Shown here one piece after another: positions 12,001 through 17,895 of a stretch of 44,385 bases of DNA (positions are counted from its first letter, which is position 1; the number at the start of each line of letters is the position of its first letter). The stretch spans positions 1 to 44,385 of the forward strand of contig JANLHZ010000184.1 of assembly GCA_024653775.1 (NCBI GenBank). Direction: 5' to 3'. Under the pieces are notes generated by a model. That model saw only the letters and a program-made list of their open reading frames with translations. It was not told the DNA's origin and did not search any database. The position numbers and the translations under genes are program-made. This stretch comes from Planctomycetota bacterium (GTDB lineage Bacteria > Planctomycetota > UBA8742 > JACQVU01 > JANLHZ01).

Positions 12001-12584
12001 CAACGCCCGGACCGTATTCGAACATGGGCCGCGTGTGGCTGACCTCGAACGACGTCGATCACTTCTTCCTCGTGGAGTCGAATCTGTCGGGCGTGGTGTC
12101 TCCGTTCGATCCGTTCGATCTGTCGGACGAAAGCGTCACTGAAAGCACCGGCGCTGCGATGACTTTTTCGCCCAGGAGTTACTTTAGCGGCGCTCACGTC
12201 TTCGGAGGCTACACGGAAAACGGAAGGCACTACTTCCTGAAGGTGCAGGAATCCGGCGACGTCGATCCGGACTGGGCCTACGACGCGACGCCTCCCTCGG
12301 CGCGGGACTCGCAGGAACTCTTCGGCGACATCTGCTCGGGCGGCTTCCTTTACAACCGCCTCGAAGGTTACCTCTGGATCGTCACGGACGGAGGGCAGCT
12401 CTTCAAGTTCAGTTGCCCGAACGTTTCAACCACAGCCACCGCCGATGGCGTTCTCAGTTCCGGCTTCCCATTGAGGCTCGCGGACAGCAAGGTCAACAAA
12501 GTGACCTACATCTTCCAGGGAAACGATCAGGTCGCGATACTGTTCCTCGAAAACGGAACTATTCAGGCGGTGCGGATCAAGTAA
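3045..12584 (+). CDS. Giant multidomain surface lipoprotein
   Basis: About 3180 residues. I prefer the ATG at 3045 over a GTG at 3009 because it starts a signal peptide ending in the lipobox-like VSSC (Cys about 25), implying an exported, lipid-anchored protein. Domains by eye: a proprotein-convertase-type P domain (about 365-510); an IPT/TIG-like Ig fold (about 515-595); a right-handed parallel beta-helix like NosD/pectate-lyase repeats (about 610-800); a jellyroll-like segment with FESGTTGW (about 808-960); a segment resembling the N-terminal domain of BNR neuraminidases (about 1125-1265); a long Gly-rich tract (about 1370-1585); repeated GGTL/GGTF strands like adhesin passenger repeats (about 1710-2350); and a propeller-like C-terminal part (about 2700-3180). 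No catalytic residues were identified. Adhesion, polymer binding or surface-layer function is inference. It stands alone between two intergenic regions. Confidence 0.85.
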   Translation: MNSACKTRYLRFLAICMVFAIVSSCDRIAADGLPGVGIQQSQPVEQPAGEQDVDEPGNSGIDAPSETPLALFEQEVPIPQSFFAENGVTMEDEALVLRDDNSFTFMKDDGAAVKYVSSEALNYRDPQGDLRPINTILNATPTGFENATNIIASRFPANSSSKPIVIDSTIAMPIQMWTGTHLALLDANGKTMTSIASKSVPGRSDGSVLTYMETYPSIDERFRVQPGTIKYEVVIRERPNGIAEGAFLAFSENINLPEGYYFTVNEERAGSDFSTADAIEIRSETGEVAYSLAEPFAEDSNFSSREVALAPEKQTDEVKTQIVSKPARVGAMYFVSHVEKNIFRIRIAVPATFINDPARVFPIVVDPTTTYSTTPNAAISDYTWTTSNLAISDSGTINDVNAKVWITHTWDGDIDLYVRHPDATEVRVSFYNGSSGDNYGSGTGTPTVFDDEAATIIYNGSPPYVGSYRPENALSAFDGKNLNGTWQFKVYDNGGGDTGTLKWWALAIDYTVQTPSISSVTYSGTFYKDRGKQITINGSNLSSATAVKIGGAGGVSYASIDSNSSTQIVATFAGGAYANGDVYVATAWGNATYAGAITLNSRNTIDVGGGSEYHTTISSAVSGLYAEVGASAFTATKTISIYDNSGDFAEQVTVNTNLNPTASYRLVITEASSSENPVINATGQTFGIRVDNVDYVTIKGLEVKNASTDGIYTQGANLIITENVVHNNAGDNISIAGGGNSNEVSYNKVYSSSAADGIQINGSQSCNVHHNLSYSNFGDGIGLYTASSTTVENNTSYGNGHNTATLLTEGFESGTTGWTLGSDPGDSDWRRQSGQQHTGSWDCAVYDLGTSTAYDYYWDASSGSQIDLTRTIDLTGYTTATLSFWWRCGGETPSFDYGQVLIDSTVIQNTMNNQYSYTYQSGLNLNAYCGSSRTLKFRFIADTNTGSAPGFCVDDIVITGTGPDVGSACYIDSGSGYVVTNNIFQSKGATNYYATYVNAGASISASSGYNDQYSSGSKLCYYNGTDCTTLSSWNTAQPGSDDISADPYFVNPGTDFHVKASGGSATYAGGSWPPTSASGGTWTAYAGYDSPCVDAGTGSVGSEPSPNGSIRNLGCYGGTVQATKSVNMNCDNVTVSQASTGNVTPGNTDKEIISLRLSVSGTLSPLTLASIVVKSGCTSDADVAASGVKLYWTGSSAIFSTTTQLGSGGDFSSGSVTFSSLGQALSNGYNYVWVVFDVSYSAVAGNVLDAYINAASDITVTGDGDSFTLTTGNPAGSRAIQDYIEPFDDTSHRDAATTAAWSTTGYLKAAPSYSTGTGADGAYSKTSGGPYSLAAGTYNYTSFTIASGVTVNVTGSGTLTIYVQGAVDISGTLNLKGGNGGNGYADNNSQGGSAGSSNNGGGGAGGAGGYWDGTRPGGNGSGTGAGTGGSFGGDDAGYGGGGGGHGTAGSSGSGGGGGSGGSSHNNTGSPPTLIGGGGGGGGADEEDPFTDESGGGGGAGGGAVAIYAGGSISASGTINANGGTGGNGGSGESGTENGGAGGGGAGGAIFLLAGDALSLGTNSTQVSGGSGGSGGHNGGAGGRGVMYLADFGSTFSATDTHIEPNGYSVSTVNSSATTTYGYSTAYDFGTGLFNWLAPSMTDSAPGSSSIAYEYAGSTDAVAWSGWTSTITTLNGNSYRYLKFKITLTSTSADSPYVDDITFPVEAVGLAGLWDGSTSTDWNLGANWANNSVPNAIAVTIPGALSNYPNLTAAATNSVASVTIQSGGQVTLSTNGSVIVTGNLGVDSGGTLSFNGGNITVQGDITNDGTINSAIGGTLTMSGASAATITNSSSMSVYHLTINKNASATEVATSGNHFDADGNVTVTTGKLTLSAIDADYDFDGNLTVATGNTLNHTVNWNVNAYKIKVGGDLDVSGSYTYNTRGHINMDANGSAVTRYVRCPNGVSILTFNYGDFYANGTVSAADDLWAMFNSTGTFRTNGNTVSTSTTLVVSGGTFYANGGAVSATNTYIGYSASSGTFDLSAGSLSATTFRVGGAAAAHGTVSITGGTLTCTDYFNGYNKDANGATTLGAATVNVLGDFYNRYDDTGTSTNTFTMNNASSVLDIGDAFTNKAGATFTMSASGNTYIAGAYVNAGTMALSSGTMTFDGSSAQSVTTGGVSANEDFSNVTINNAAGVSTTGAIKIDGTLTISSGNFAPAASSDFYSISIGASGTFTPAGDVTVSGSWSNSGTFAPGTYKVTFDGSVGQAVTTGGTGAGKSFFGVTVANTYATPDDSNDVDTTGGMKVAGTLTIADGQFSPATGSDFQAVDVQTSGILKPDADASIVVGGSVTVDGQLTLFGDTVSGPTWAQANGTMMTVSDTGYLKVEGTSAADAPTLGGISGAWDLDISDATGAGGIYRLYYAHLERCTVSLIGKPVNDGFEYVWFDSPGATGDPFLDFTQSTYGSSVWTTFEHVYFDNTSATDGPKNIKADSGTCPISVFGEWGDIGGEQFDDDPAFLVNWYAEGPSFVNEDTGDVYTGAQALEEILTDVDTINGNTVTQVNTVPLYGATDIDYSGLPTGIVLNRMTIFGDIDFSNAGSYTLQNGFVFGNVGATNACANVYHCSVDGTIDATTAKWNLGSGVITATTKEDNRESATLTDFVGSGALNMDLHLDLASSLTTHSTLGAVGLATNSTVAYDYDGETRPAVPSIGADEIVNSSSNVGQILWKQSSLSSADSMGPVMTTRWDSSGTNLMWLGTGTLDSTTPRWQNGVVAVSVTDGSVYAGIRGAISAGADNNAASTEDFPAAWTVPGPVCQFLMWPNRSETGADNFYDIFIAYDADSDGKSDSVRKIAIPYLKTGGLSAANLRFSEATIEWTYSVSEGPLSFCTFNIGGNNDICFIAESHSGGAWGNSNPVAIMINNDDGAGASYGAVKDYHQRGSAPHYDYRYGLGQYTIGSFFAALKSDGSDASPDIAKLDGNLDPVAELNVTDGASRTLNGIDLPPTPGPYSNMGRVWLTSNDVDHFFLVESNLSGVVSPFDPFDLSDESVTESTGAAMTFSPRSYFSGAHVFGGYTENGRHYFLKVQESGDVDPDWAYDATPPSARDSQELFGDICSGGFLYNRLEGYLWIVTDGGQLFKFSCPNVSTTATADGVLSSGFPLRLADSKVNKVTYIFQGNDQVAILFLENGTIQAVRIK

Positions 12585-12647
12585 ACGGCATCGGCTATCG
12601 GTTCCGGGCGCGAATCGTGGAGCCGCCCTCAGACGTTTCCTGCCGAT

Positions 12648-12848
12648 TCACTTCGCGATTCCATCCGCGTCCATCTCTCTGCGCAGGATGTCATTAACAA
12701 TCCTTGTGAAGTCCGCGCCGGACTCCAGCGCTTTCTTCGCAAAAAAAGAACTCACGTCGGAATCCAGATAGAATTTGATCTTTATCTGTTCTTTCGGACG
12801 GGAGAACTTCCCTCGCTTGGAGGAAGAGAAGTCGTATTCCTTTTCCAT
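12648..12848 (-). CDS. Orphan BrnA/CopG-type antitoxin-like protein
   Basis: A 66-residue protein with a basic N-terminus (MEKEYDFSSSKRGKFSRPKE), a beta strand (IKIKFYLDSDV) and two helices ending FTRIVNDILRREM. This matches the ribbon-helix-helix layout of BrnA-like antitoxins, which bind DNA and repress their own operon. The start has a strong AGGAGA ribosome site. The expected BrnT-type toxin gene (about 90 residues, normally just upstream) is absent on either side: 12849-13026 holds no gene. It may be a solitary remnant or a regulator in its own right. The family assignment is by motif only. Confidence 0.7.
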   Translation of the reverse strand: MEKEYDFSSSKRGKFSRPKEQIKIKFYLDSDVSSFFAKKALESGADFTRIVNDILRREMDADGIAK

Positions 12849-12983
12849 CGTTTTCTCCTGTATGGAACTGAAGAAAATCTTAACCGCATGTGCCTCCCGG
12901 TTTCGCGGTCGAAATGAAATTTCACCCGTCTTGATTGATGAAATTGCGGTACAAACGGTTTAACGTATCCGGCTTGATAACAT

Positions 12984-13012
12984 GTGCCAGGCACTTTGAA
13001 AGTGACTGGCAC
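12984..13012. repeat. Palindrome upstream of mnmG
   Basis: GTGCCAG...CTGGCAC (7-bp outer stem) continues inward as CACTTT-G-AAAGTG with single bulges, a nearly perfect 29-base hairpin. It ends 14 bases before the mnmG start, so it would sit in the mRNA leader. A related string, AAAGTGCCAGGGAC, occurs near 19001-19015, suggesting a small dispersed repeat family rather than a gene-specific operator. Confidence 0.55.
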
Positions 13013-13026
13013 GTTGGTAAGCGAAA

Positions 13027-14919
13027 ATGACCAGAGCAAATCCACTGAAGAGCAGGTTCGACGTCATCGTCGTGGGAGCGGGGCACGCCGGATGCGAGGC
13101 CGCGTTCGCAGCGTCGAAGATGGGCATGGAAGTGATGCTCATCGCGATGAATCTCGATGCGATCGCAAAGATGAGCTGCAATCCGAGTATCGGCGGCCTC
13201 GCGAAGGGACAGCTCGCGCGGGAGGTCGACGCGCTCGGCGGGCTTATGGGCGTTGTCACCGACGCGACTGGAATCCAGTTCCGAATGCTGAATACGGGCA
13301 AAGGTCCGGCGGTCAGATCGCCTCGCGCGCAGAGCGACAAGGCGCACTACTCGCGGTTCATGAAACTCCTTCTCGAAAGGACGGATCGCATTTTCCTCCG
13401 ACAGGGGGAGGTCATCGATATCGTCACGGACAGTGGTACGGGCGTCTCGCCCGTGATGGACCGCGGACAAGATGTCCGTGTCACGACTCGATGTAATAAG
13501 ATCGTCGGCGTGAAGACCAAGGACGGCTGCTTCTACGAGGCGAGCGCGGTTGTGCTCACGACGGGCACCTTCCTGAAGGCATGCATGTACACCGGACTGA
13601 CGAGCGTCGCCGGCGGCAGGCAAGGCGAGGGCAGCGCGAACGCGATCTCCCAGTGCCTTCTCGATTTCGGGTTCGAGCTTGGAAGGCTAAAGACCGGGAC
13701 TCCCGCGCGGCTCAACGGCCGGACGATCGACTTCACGAACATCGAGCCGCAGCCGGGGGACGCGGACCCGACGCCGTTCAGCTTCCGCACGGAGAGAATA
13801 ACGCAGGAGCAGATGCCCTGCTGGCTGACCCGCACTAACGAGCGCACTCACGAAATCATCCGCTCCGGATTCGACCGCAGTCCGATGTTCACCGGACTCA
13901 TCAAAGGCGTCGGGCCGCGGTACTGCCCGAGCATCGAGGACAAGGTCGTCCGGTTCGCGGACAAAACGTCCCACCAGGTCTTCCTCGAACCCGAGGGCCG
14001 CGACACGATCGAATACTACGCGAGCGGGATTTCGACAAGCCTGCCCGCAGACGTGCAGGAGGACATGGTCCACAGCATTCCTGGGCTTGAAAACGCTGAA
14101 ATTCTTCGGTACGGCTACGCGGTCGAGTATGACTTCGCGCCGCCGCACCAGCTTCATGCGACGCTTGAAACGAAGCTCGTGGACGGACTTTTCCACGCGG
14201 GTCAGATCAACGGAACGTCCGGCTACGAGGAAGCCGCGGCGCAGGGAATCATGGCGGGCATCAACGCGGCGCTCAAAATCCGCGGCGAACCCGGATTCGT
14301 CCTTGGCCGCGACGAAGCGTACATCGGCGTGCTCATCGACGACCTCGTTACGAAGATGCACACGGAGCCTTACCGGATGTTCACTAGCCGCGCGGAATAC
14401 CGTCTGCTTCTAAGGCAGGATAACGCCGACCGCAGGCTGATGCCTTACGGACATAAACTCGGTCTGATCGATTCGAGCGCGTTCGCGCGGCTTACGCAGA
14501 AAAGCGCGGACGTCGAGCGTGCGCTGCAAATGCTCGAAAAGACGTTCCGCGAGCACAGAACTCTGCTTGCAAGGCTCCGCGACCCGAACGCGTCGATTTA
14601 CGACGTTGCGCGGGAGTTTCCGGAAACGGGGATCTCGGAACTCCCGCGGGACACGCTCGAGCAGATCGAGATCGAGGCGAAGTACGAGGGATTCATCCGA
14701 AGGCAGGCCGCGGAGATCGAGGCGCACCGCAAACTCGAATCGATGGAAATCCCCCGCGGCATCGTGTTTGCGCACATAGACACGCTTCGAATCGAGGCGC
14801 GTCACAAGCTTGCTACCTTCGAGCCGCGCACCATCGGTCAGGCTACGCGCATCGCTGGAATCACGCCCGCGGACGTCAGCAACCTTCTGCTGTATCTGCA
14901 CGAGAAGAGCTACGCGTGA
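13027..14919 (+). CDS. mnmG: tRNA uridine-5-carboxymethylaminomethyl modification enzyme MnmG (GidA)
   Basis: A 630-residue FAD protein that acts with MnmE to install cmnm5 on U34 of certain tRNAs. The Rossmann motif VIVVGAGHAGCEAA is at the N-terminus, followed by MSCNPSIGGLAKGQL, GTPARLNGRTIDF, a mid-protein YASGISTSLP, and FHAGQINGTSGYEEAAAQG for FAD and subunit contacts. The C-terminal helical domain ends in a Gly-poor, Leu-rich helix as in the family. Residues about 136-155 are an extra loop (SGTGVSPVMDRGQDVRVTTR) not expected in MnmG and encoded by a REP-like repeat. No strong ribosome site precedes the ATG. mnmE is not in the window. Confidence 0.96.
   Translation: MTRANPLKSRFDVIVVGAGHAGCEAAFAASKMGMEVMLIAMNLDAIAKMSCNPSIGGLAKGQLAREVDALGGLMGVVTDATGIQFRMLNTGKGPAVRSPRAQSDKAHYSRFMKLLLERTDRIFLRQGEVIDIVTDSGTGVSPVMDRGQDVRVTTRCNKIVGVKTKDGCFYEASAVVLTTGTFLKACMYTGLTSVAGGRQGEGSANAISQCLLDFGFELGRLKTGTPARLNGRTIDFTNIEPQPGDADPTPFSFRTERITQEQMPCWLTRTNERTHEIIRSGFDRSPMFTGLIKGVGPRYCPSIEDKVVRFADKTSHQVFLEPEGRDTIEYYASGISTSLPADVQEDMVHSIPGLENAEILRYGYAVEYDFAPPHQLHATLETKLVDGLFHAGQINGTSGYEEAAAQGIMAGINAALKIRGEPGFVLGRDEAYIGVLIDDLVTKMHTEPYRMFTSRAEYRLLLRQDNADRRLMPYGHKLGLIDSSAFARLTQKSADVERALQMLEKTFREHRTLLARLRDPNASIYDVAREFPETGISELPRDTLEQIEIEAKYEGFIRRQAAEIEAHRKLESMEIPRGIVFAHIDTLRIEARHKLATFEPRTIGQATRIAGITPADVSNLLLYLHEKSYA
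13431..13488. repeat. REP-like double hairpin inserted in frame in mnmG
   Basis: Hairpin one is ACGGGCG-TCT-CGCCCGT (13438-13454), a perfect 7-bp stem. Hairpin two is CGGAC-AAGAT-GTCCG (13464-13478), followed by TGTCAC. The loop AAGAT and the trailing GTGTCAC equal the copy at 2.84 kb, while the stems differ but still pair. The reading frame is kept and encodes TGVSPV...GQDVRVT, a peptide I recall as recurrent in some bacterial genomes rich in this repeat. Confidence 0.8.
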
Positions 14920-14970
14920 TCCCTGTTGTTTTAGACTCCTTAGGACAATCGTCCTGATCTAAAAAAGTGG

Positions 14971-15436
14971 ATGCCGGAGACAATAGTGTTCGGCACGTCT
15001 CCAGCGGTGAATTTTGCCGATTGCGTTTTTGTTCAGGATTGCCTGTCAATCCTGACATGATGACATCTAAACGCCATCATGATATGACCCGAAGGTAATG
15101 CAACCTTACATACAGGAAGTTCACAGTGACAACCCAGAAAGAAGTTGACGGAAAGATGATTGCATTCGGACGATATTCTTGTTAACCTGTATGCAATGAA
15201 AATTATAGATGAAGATTCAGCTTATAGATATATATGCAATAGTATTTTAAGAGTTATAAATACAATTAATAGTGAATTGTATTTATAACTCTTAAAATAC
15301 AGTACATATAGATTAGGTAGTATAAATGCCAACGTTCCAATTTTGGCGTGAGCGTTAAGTGAAACCGGTCGCCGGGTTTTCCCGGACGACCCAATAATTT
15401 TTAGCGCCGATCGTGCCGAACACTATTGATGCCGGA
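14971..15436 (+). mobile_element. MITE-like element copy A with flanking direct repeats
   Basis: The core is 14981-15428 (448 bases), bounded by a perfect 17-bp terminal inverted repeat, CAATAGTGTTCGGCACG at 14981-14997 and its complement at 15412-15428. ATGCCGGA occurs on both sides (14971-14978 and 15429-15436), fitting a target-site duplication of about 8 bp. A central perfect 26-bp inverted repeat (arms 15242-15267 and 15275-15300, 7-base loop) is flanked by blocks shared with copy B, such as AGGAAGTTCACAGTGAC (15114-15130). There is no open frame of note, so it is non-autonomous. The whole 14920-15546 gap is accounted for by this element. Confidence 0.85.
15242..15300. repeat. Central long palindrome of element copy A
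   Basis: A perfect 26-bp inverted repeat with a 7-base loop, AT-rich, containing TTAAGAGTTATAAATACAA and its complement. The equivalent hairpin in copy B is at 28102-28152. Confidence 0.9.
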
Positions 15437-15546
15437 TACGTGCCTCACCGATCGCATACATAGAATCGGATAAAAAATCGGGCCGATCCGTTGGATCAAC
15501 CCGATTCGTTACTTACCTTCAACTAATTGTCCGAGTGTTTTCTAGG

Positions 15547-17061
15547 CTAGAACTCCTCGCCTTCGTCGTCCGAAGGAGCTTCGTCGAAGGAGCGCGCGAA
15601 GAGCACGTTGACATCCTGGATTTTGCCGTCCCTGCGGATCGTCAGCTCGATAGTGTCGTCCCAGCTCACTCTCGAAAGCGCGGTTCGCAGCGCCGCGAGG
15701 TCGGGGACCTTGACGCCTCCGAAGGAGATGATGACGTCGCCCGCCAAAAGTCCGGCGTGTTCCGCGGGGCTTCCTGTCTGGACGCTCAGGACCTGGATTT
15801 CGCCTGACGAGGCTATCTGCACGCCGAGAGTCGGTCTTTCGCCCGGAGTCCACTCAGCGCTGTTTGTCGATCTCGGCGCGGTCGGAGTCGCGGGCGCGGA
15901 CTCCACGGTCGGCTCGTCCGCGGCACGCTCGCGCAGCGGTCTCTGAGGCTGTGGCTGTCCGCCCTGAAGTCTTTCGAGAAGTCCGCGAAGGAGGTCCTGG
16001 ATCGGATTCTGTCCCGGCTCGCCGCCTCCGAACATTTCGAATAACTGATCGAGGCCGCCCTGGGAGACCTGGACGTCGGGATTGAAAACGAGCCTTTCGT
16101 CGCGCCCTGCGATGTCATAGCAAATCTGGAAGCTACGCTTTCCGATCAGTTCCATCCCGTCGTAGTTGATTAGATCCGCGTCGTCGGCTGCGCGGTGGTA
16201 CTGGGGGTGCATTCCGGTGAAGAAGAACAGTACCGGCACCTGTTTCTGGAAGAAGCTGAAATGATCGCTGTTCATTATCATCGTCTGCGGGTAATCCGGC
16301 GCGAGTTCGTCCGCCGCGGTGAGGGTGGTCACGAGGTCCATCAGACCGTCCGCGGTGGGAGTGCCGTGAATTTCGACCGCGCCGTTATTTAGGCGTCCGA
16401 CCATGTCCATATTCATCATGAACACGGTGTCGCTGAGTGGGAACTTCGGGTTCGCGCAATAATGTCTAGAACCGACGAGACCTTCCTCTTCGGCGTCGAA
16501 TGCGATGAAAACGACGGTCCTGCGCACCGGGGTTTCGAGTTCACTGAAAGCTTCAGCGAGTTCGATAAGGACGCTTGTACCGCTGGCATTGTCGTCGGCG
16601 CCGTTGTGGATGTCGGTGTTCCCGAAATCGAGCGCGCCGACTGAGCCGTGCCCGAGGTGATCGTAGTGAGCGCCCATCACGATTACTTCGCGTCCGATTT
16701 CGTCGTCGCTGCCTTCGATATAGCCGATGACGTTCCTGCCGCTGACGTTACCCGCCTGTCCGAAGCCGCTGAAGGCCTGGAAGTACGTATCGTCGTCGCC
16801 AGCAGGAAGAAGTCCGCTCGCTTCGAACTGCTCCGCGATGTATTCGCCCGCAAGCCTGCCTCCGGGCGATCCCGCGAGTCTGCCTTCGAGTTCGTCGCTC
16901 GCGAGGTATTCGAGGTGTTCCTGCAACTCTTCGACGGTTATCGAATCCGTCGTTTCCGCGGGCGGAAGCGTGACTTCCGCGGCAAGAGCGATCGGTGCGG
17001 CAAACGAAACGGCTGCGATGGCCGTAAGATACTTCAGGTGTCTGATCGATTTTCCAAGCAT
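15547..17061 (-). CDS. Secreted M28-family zinc peptidase with C-terminal PDZ domain
   Basis: 504 residues from the chosen ATG at 17061, which has GGAAAGG upstream and begins a signal peptide (cleavage near IALAA, residues 25-29). An upstream in-frame start would bury that signal. The M28 aminopeptidase core shows the two-zinc ligands: HYDHLG (His132), NGADDNASG (Asp156), AFDAEEEG (Glu191/192), MNMDMVG (Asp219) and a late His in QYHRAADDADL. A Pro/Gln-rich linker (about 375-410) leads to a PDZ domain (about 420-495; LGVQI, AGLLAGDVIISFGG) that may bind peptide C-termini. The tail is acidic. It likely trims peptides outside the cytoplasm; the substrate is unknown. It is divergent from the small membrane-protein gene that starts 101 bases away. 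Confidence 0.92.
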   Translation of the reverse strand: MLGKSIRHLKYLTAIAAVSFAAPIALAAEVTLPPAETTDSITVEELQEHLEYLASDELEGRLAGSPGGRLAGEYIAEQFEASGLLPAGDDDTYFQAFSGFGQAGNVSGRNVIGYIEGSDDEIGREVIVMGAHYDHLGHGSVGALDFGNTDIHNGADDNASGTSVLIELAEAFSELETPVRRTVVFIAFDAEEEGLVGSRHYCANPKFPLSDTVFMMNMDMVGRLNNGAVEIHGTPTADGLMDLVTTLTAADELAPDYPQTMIMNSDHFSFFQKQVPVLFFFTGMHPQYHRAADDADLINYDGMELIGKRSFQICYDIAGRDERLVFNPDVQVSQGGLDQLFEMFGGGEPGQNPIQDLLRGLLERLQGGQPQPQRPLRERAADEPTVESAPATPTAPRSTNSAEWTPGERPTLGVQIASSGEIQVLSVQTGSPAEHAGLLAGDVIISFGGVKVPDLAALRTALSRVSWDDTIELTIRRDGKIQDVNVLFARSFDEAPSDDEGEEF

Positions 17062-17162
17062 TGAATTGCCTTTCCGTTGAAGAAGGACGTGGATGTCCGA
17101 TATGGTTTGATCAATACTTTTTTCGCACGAGAAATACAAATGTTGGGAACTCTCCGGTCTAT

Positions 17163-17621
17163 ATGAAAAGAATATTCGCGATGATCTGTTTCGGCCTCGG
17201 GTTCTGGCTTGTCGTTTGGCTGTTTTCGGGCGGTTCGGAAGACATTCTGACTGCCACAACCATTAACAGCGAGACTTCTCTGATTTCGAAAGTGCTCGAC
17301 GCGTACAAGATCGAGAAGGGCAGGTTTCCAGAAGACGAGGGCTGGCTCGATACCCTTGACGACTGGACCGCATCGAGGGGTGGAACTTTCGACGTCAGTT
17401 TCGTATTCAAAAGAAAAATCGAGCTCAGCGGCAAAATACTCAGCGTCCACTATCGCAAGGACCGCGGAAACGGATTCTACATTATCTATTCGCTGAAATC
17501 TCACGAGGAAGTCCTCGCGATCGATCTCGATGTTCTCGCGAATCAGCTACTTCCGGTGACGGACGAAAACATCAAAAAGCTCGAATCGGGCGCGATGGTA
17601 GGGAGAAGATTTTCGCGATAG
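17163..17621 (+). CDS. Small membrane-anchored protein, pseudopilin-like
   Basis: 152 residues. The start at 17163 puts an N-terminal hydrophobic anchor first (IFAMICFGLGFWLVVWLF, about residues 4-21). The soluble part has a helix with ISKVLDAYKIEKGRFPEDEG, the arrangement seen after the anchor in type II secretion GspG-like pseudopilins, where a helix precedes a short glycine/proline turn. A canonical prepilin cleavage site (G before FTLIE) is absent, so this is at most a distant relative. The ribosome site is weak. It is divergent from the M28 peptidase and followed by a heptamer repeat tract. Function unknown. Confidence 0.7.
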   Translation: MKRIFAMICFGLGFWLVVWLFSGGSEDILTATTINSETSLISKVLDAYKIEKGRFPEDEGWLDTLDDWTASRGGTFDVSFVFKRKIELSGKILSVHYRKDRGNGFYIIYSLKSHEEVLAIDLDVLANQLLPVTDENIKKLESGAMVGRRFSR

Positions 17622-17630
17622 CGAAAGGGG

Positions 17631-17742
17631 AGTTAAGAGTTAAGAGTTAAGAGTTAGGAGTTAAGAGTTAGGAGTTAAGAATTAGGAGTTAAGAATTAAG
17701 AGTTCTGATTTCTGACTTCTGCGCTCTGACTTCTGCATTCTT
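17631..17742. repeat. Tandem heptamer array and TTCTG stutter
   Basis: From 17631 to 17700 there are ten head-to-tail copies of AGTTAAG or one-base variants (AGTTAGG, AATTAGG, AATTAAG). The next 42 bases repeat TTCTGACTTCTG-type words. The array separates the upstream gene from tRNA-Ala. It is low-complexity sequence of the kind made by replication slippage and has no coding potential. Confidence 0.9.
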
Positions 17743-17818
17743 CACCACTCATCTCTATTTCCTAATTTTGATCTACAGGCTGGAATCGTCTGTATCATTG
17801 GTTTAACCTTTCGAGCAC

Positions 17819-17892
17819 GGGCCTGTAGCTCAGTCTGGGAGAGCGATGCGTTCGCAATGCATAGGTCAGGGGTTCGAGCCCCCTCAGGTCCA
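17819..17892 (+). tRNA. tRNA-Ala (anticodon CGC)
   Basis: A 74-base cloverleaf folds by hand. Acceptor GGGCCTG pairs with CAGGTCC (one G-T pair). The D arm is GCTC/GAGC. The anticodon stem ATGCG/TGCAT carries the loop TTCGCAA, giving anticodon CGC (reads GCG). The T arm is AGGGG-TTCGAGC-CCCCT, with discriminator A at 17892. CCA is not encoded. The next gene begins only four bases after the tRNA ends. Confidence 0.95.
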
Positions 17893-17895
17893 GAG

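Noticed and set aside
15061-15440. Transposase remnant inside element copy A
   Set aside because: All six frames are short and broken in both copies, and conservation follows palindromes rather than codons.
17631-17700. CRISPR array
   Set aside because: The repeats are 7 bases, contiguous and without spacers; this is a slippage array. No cas gene is present.
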